A stretch of 64,000 nucleotides of DNA from GCA-2748575 sp965222725 (GTDB taxonomy: Bacteria > Pseudomonadota > Gammaproteobacteria > Pseudomonadales > Ketobacteraceae): positions 5,332,001 through 5,396,000 of the forward strand of contig OZ244969.1 in assembly GCA_965222725.1 (NCBI GenBank), written 5' to 3'. Each line of letters opens with the position of its first letter. Position 1 is the first letter of the stretch. Positions 63,626 to 64,000 of the stretch are shown here, piece by piece. The position numbers and the translations under genes were made by a program. The notes under the pieces were generated by a model that was not told the DNA's origin, searched no databases, and worked only from the letters and a program-made list of their open reading frames with translations.

Positions 63626-64000
63626 AGAACTTCACTCCAGCCCAGTTTGGATCGGCAGCTTTCGTAAAAATCATGCTGCAGCGGATGTATTAACATTAAC
63701 TTATGGGCACGTTTACGAATATAAAGGGTATCACCAGGTTCTATGGCCATGTCCCCCTGCCCATCGCAACTCATGCGCGGCACGCATTCATTGGCCTGAC
63801 CCACTTCAATTTTAATTTCGCTGTTACCGTCCACCACAATGGGCCGGCTGCTCAGGGTATGGGGGAACATGGGTACCAGCACAATGGCATCCAGACGGGG
63901 GTGCATGATAGGGCCACCACCGGACAAGGCATATGCGGTGGAGCCGGTGGGCGTGGAAACTATAAGACCATCGGAGCGCTGGGTATAAACAAACTGGCCC
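63622..64000 (-). CDS. nadK: NAD kinase, C-terminal part (runs off the window)
   Basis: The gene enters from the right edge, so only about 126 codons are seen. The reading frame contains DGLIVSTPTGSTAYALSGGG followed by PIMHPRLDAIVLVPMFPHTL and SRPIVVDG, the diagnostic NAD-binding segment of bacterial NAD kinases. The enzyme makes NADP+ from NAD+ and ATP or polyphosphate. The 3' end overlaps the metallophosphoesterase start by four bases. Confidence 0.95.
   Translation of the reverse strand, partial: GQFVYTQRSDGLIVSTPTGSTAYALSGGGPIMHPRLDAIVLVPMFPHTLSSRPIVVDGNSEIKIEVGQANECVPRMSCDGQGDMAIEPGDTLYIRKRAHKLMLIHPLQHDFYESCRSKLGWSEVL

Noticed and set aside
1..64000. CRISPR arrays, tRNA or rRNA genes, insertion sequences, phage or toxin-antitoxin genes
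   Set aside because: I looked on both strands and saw no spaced direct repeats, no cloverleaf with CCA-like ends, and no transposase, integrase or toxin motif.

Overview
The window looks like chromosomal DNA from a free-living gammaproteobacterium. It carries a fused rlmKL, rmf, a class 2 pyrD, a 1614-residue NAD-dependent glutamate dehydrogenase, tatD, pepN, a YeaC-like gene and nadK. The order rlmKL / rmf / pyrD, then the glutamate dehydrogenase, a MoxR-Bat operon, pepN and nadK recalls Pseudomonas. The many signalling genes and the DUF1329 / Ycf48 / RND set suggest a marine or oil-associated relative (Oceanospirillales or Ketobacter/Alcanivorax-like). That placement is inference. I see no tRNA, rRNA, insertion sequence, phage gene or CRISPR array. 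No gene looks recently transferred, but one gene is recently duplicated.

Layout. 0-3.2 kb: the N-terminus of a crotonase-family enzyme, thpR, an OmpW porin, a DUF1499 lipoprotein and cheV. 3.4-7.1 kb: an EAL-HDOD protein, tatD, a diiron metallo-beta-lactamase-fold protein, a small receptor-like chemotaxis protein and a glutaredoxin. 7.1-14.6 kb: a 1436-residue membrane protein of unknown role, a DUF5610-like protein and a membrane-anchored coiled-coil protein. 14.6-22.9 kb: a hybrid histidine kinase, a c-di-GMP enzyme whose GGDEF and EAL halves are now in different frames, and a coiled-coil protein with a response-regulator-associated C-terminus. 23-32.2 kb: rlmKL, rmf, pyrD, DUF2835 and glutamate dehydrogenase. 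32.6-39.8 kb: a six-gene MoxR/DUF58/DUF4381/VWA/VWA-TPR/BatD operon. 40.1-49.7 kb: a compact chemosensory-like cluster. 49.8-64 kb: a DCC thiol protein, an RND / Ycf48-like / DUF1329 export set, a polytopic membrane protein, pepN, a YeaC-like gene, a LapD-like degenerate EAL receptor, a metallophosphoesterase and nadK (cut by the window end).

The most unusual part is 40.1-49.7 kb. It encodes a miniature receptor-like protein with no ligand-binding domain, a CheX-like protein, a pseudoreceiver-CheX fusion, a canonical CheY, and two tandem membrane kinases. Each kinase combines its own periplasmic sensor with GAF, PAS-like, Hpt and CheA-type ATPase domains but has no CheW-like domain. The kinases share an almost identical 2.08 kb core behind different sensors, a signature of recent duplication or gene conversion. 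The two CheX-like proteins end in the same short tail (LELF). My model is a self-contained phosphorelay: two sensors feed one CheY-type regulator, and two CheX-like proteins remove or read the phosphate. The output is unknown.

The window is rich in c-di-GMP proteins (a split GGDEF/EAL, an intact-looking EAL, a degenerate EAL receptor and an EAL-HDOD) and receptor/adaptor proteins, yet has no flagellar structural genes. Several starts are TTG, one fixed by a perfect AGGAGG at ideal spacing.
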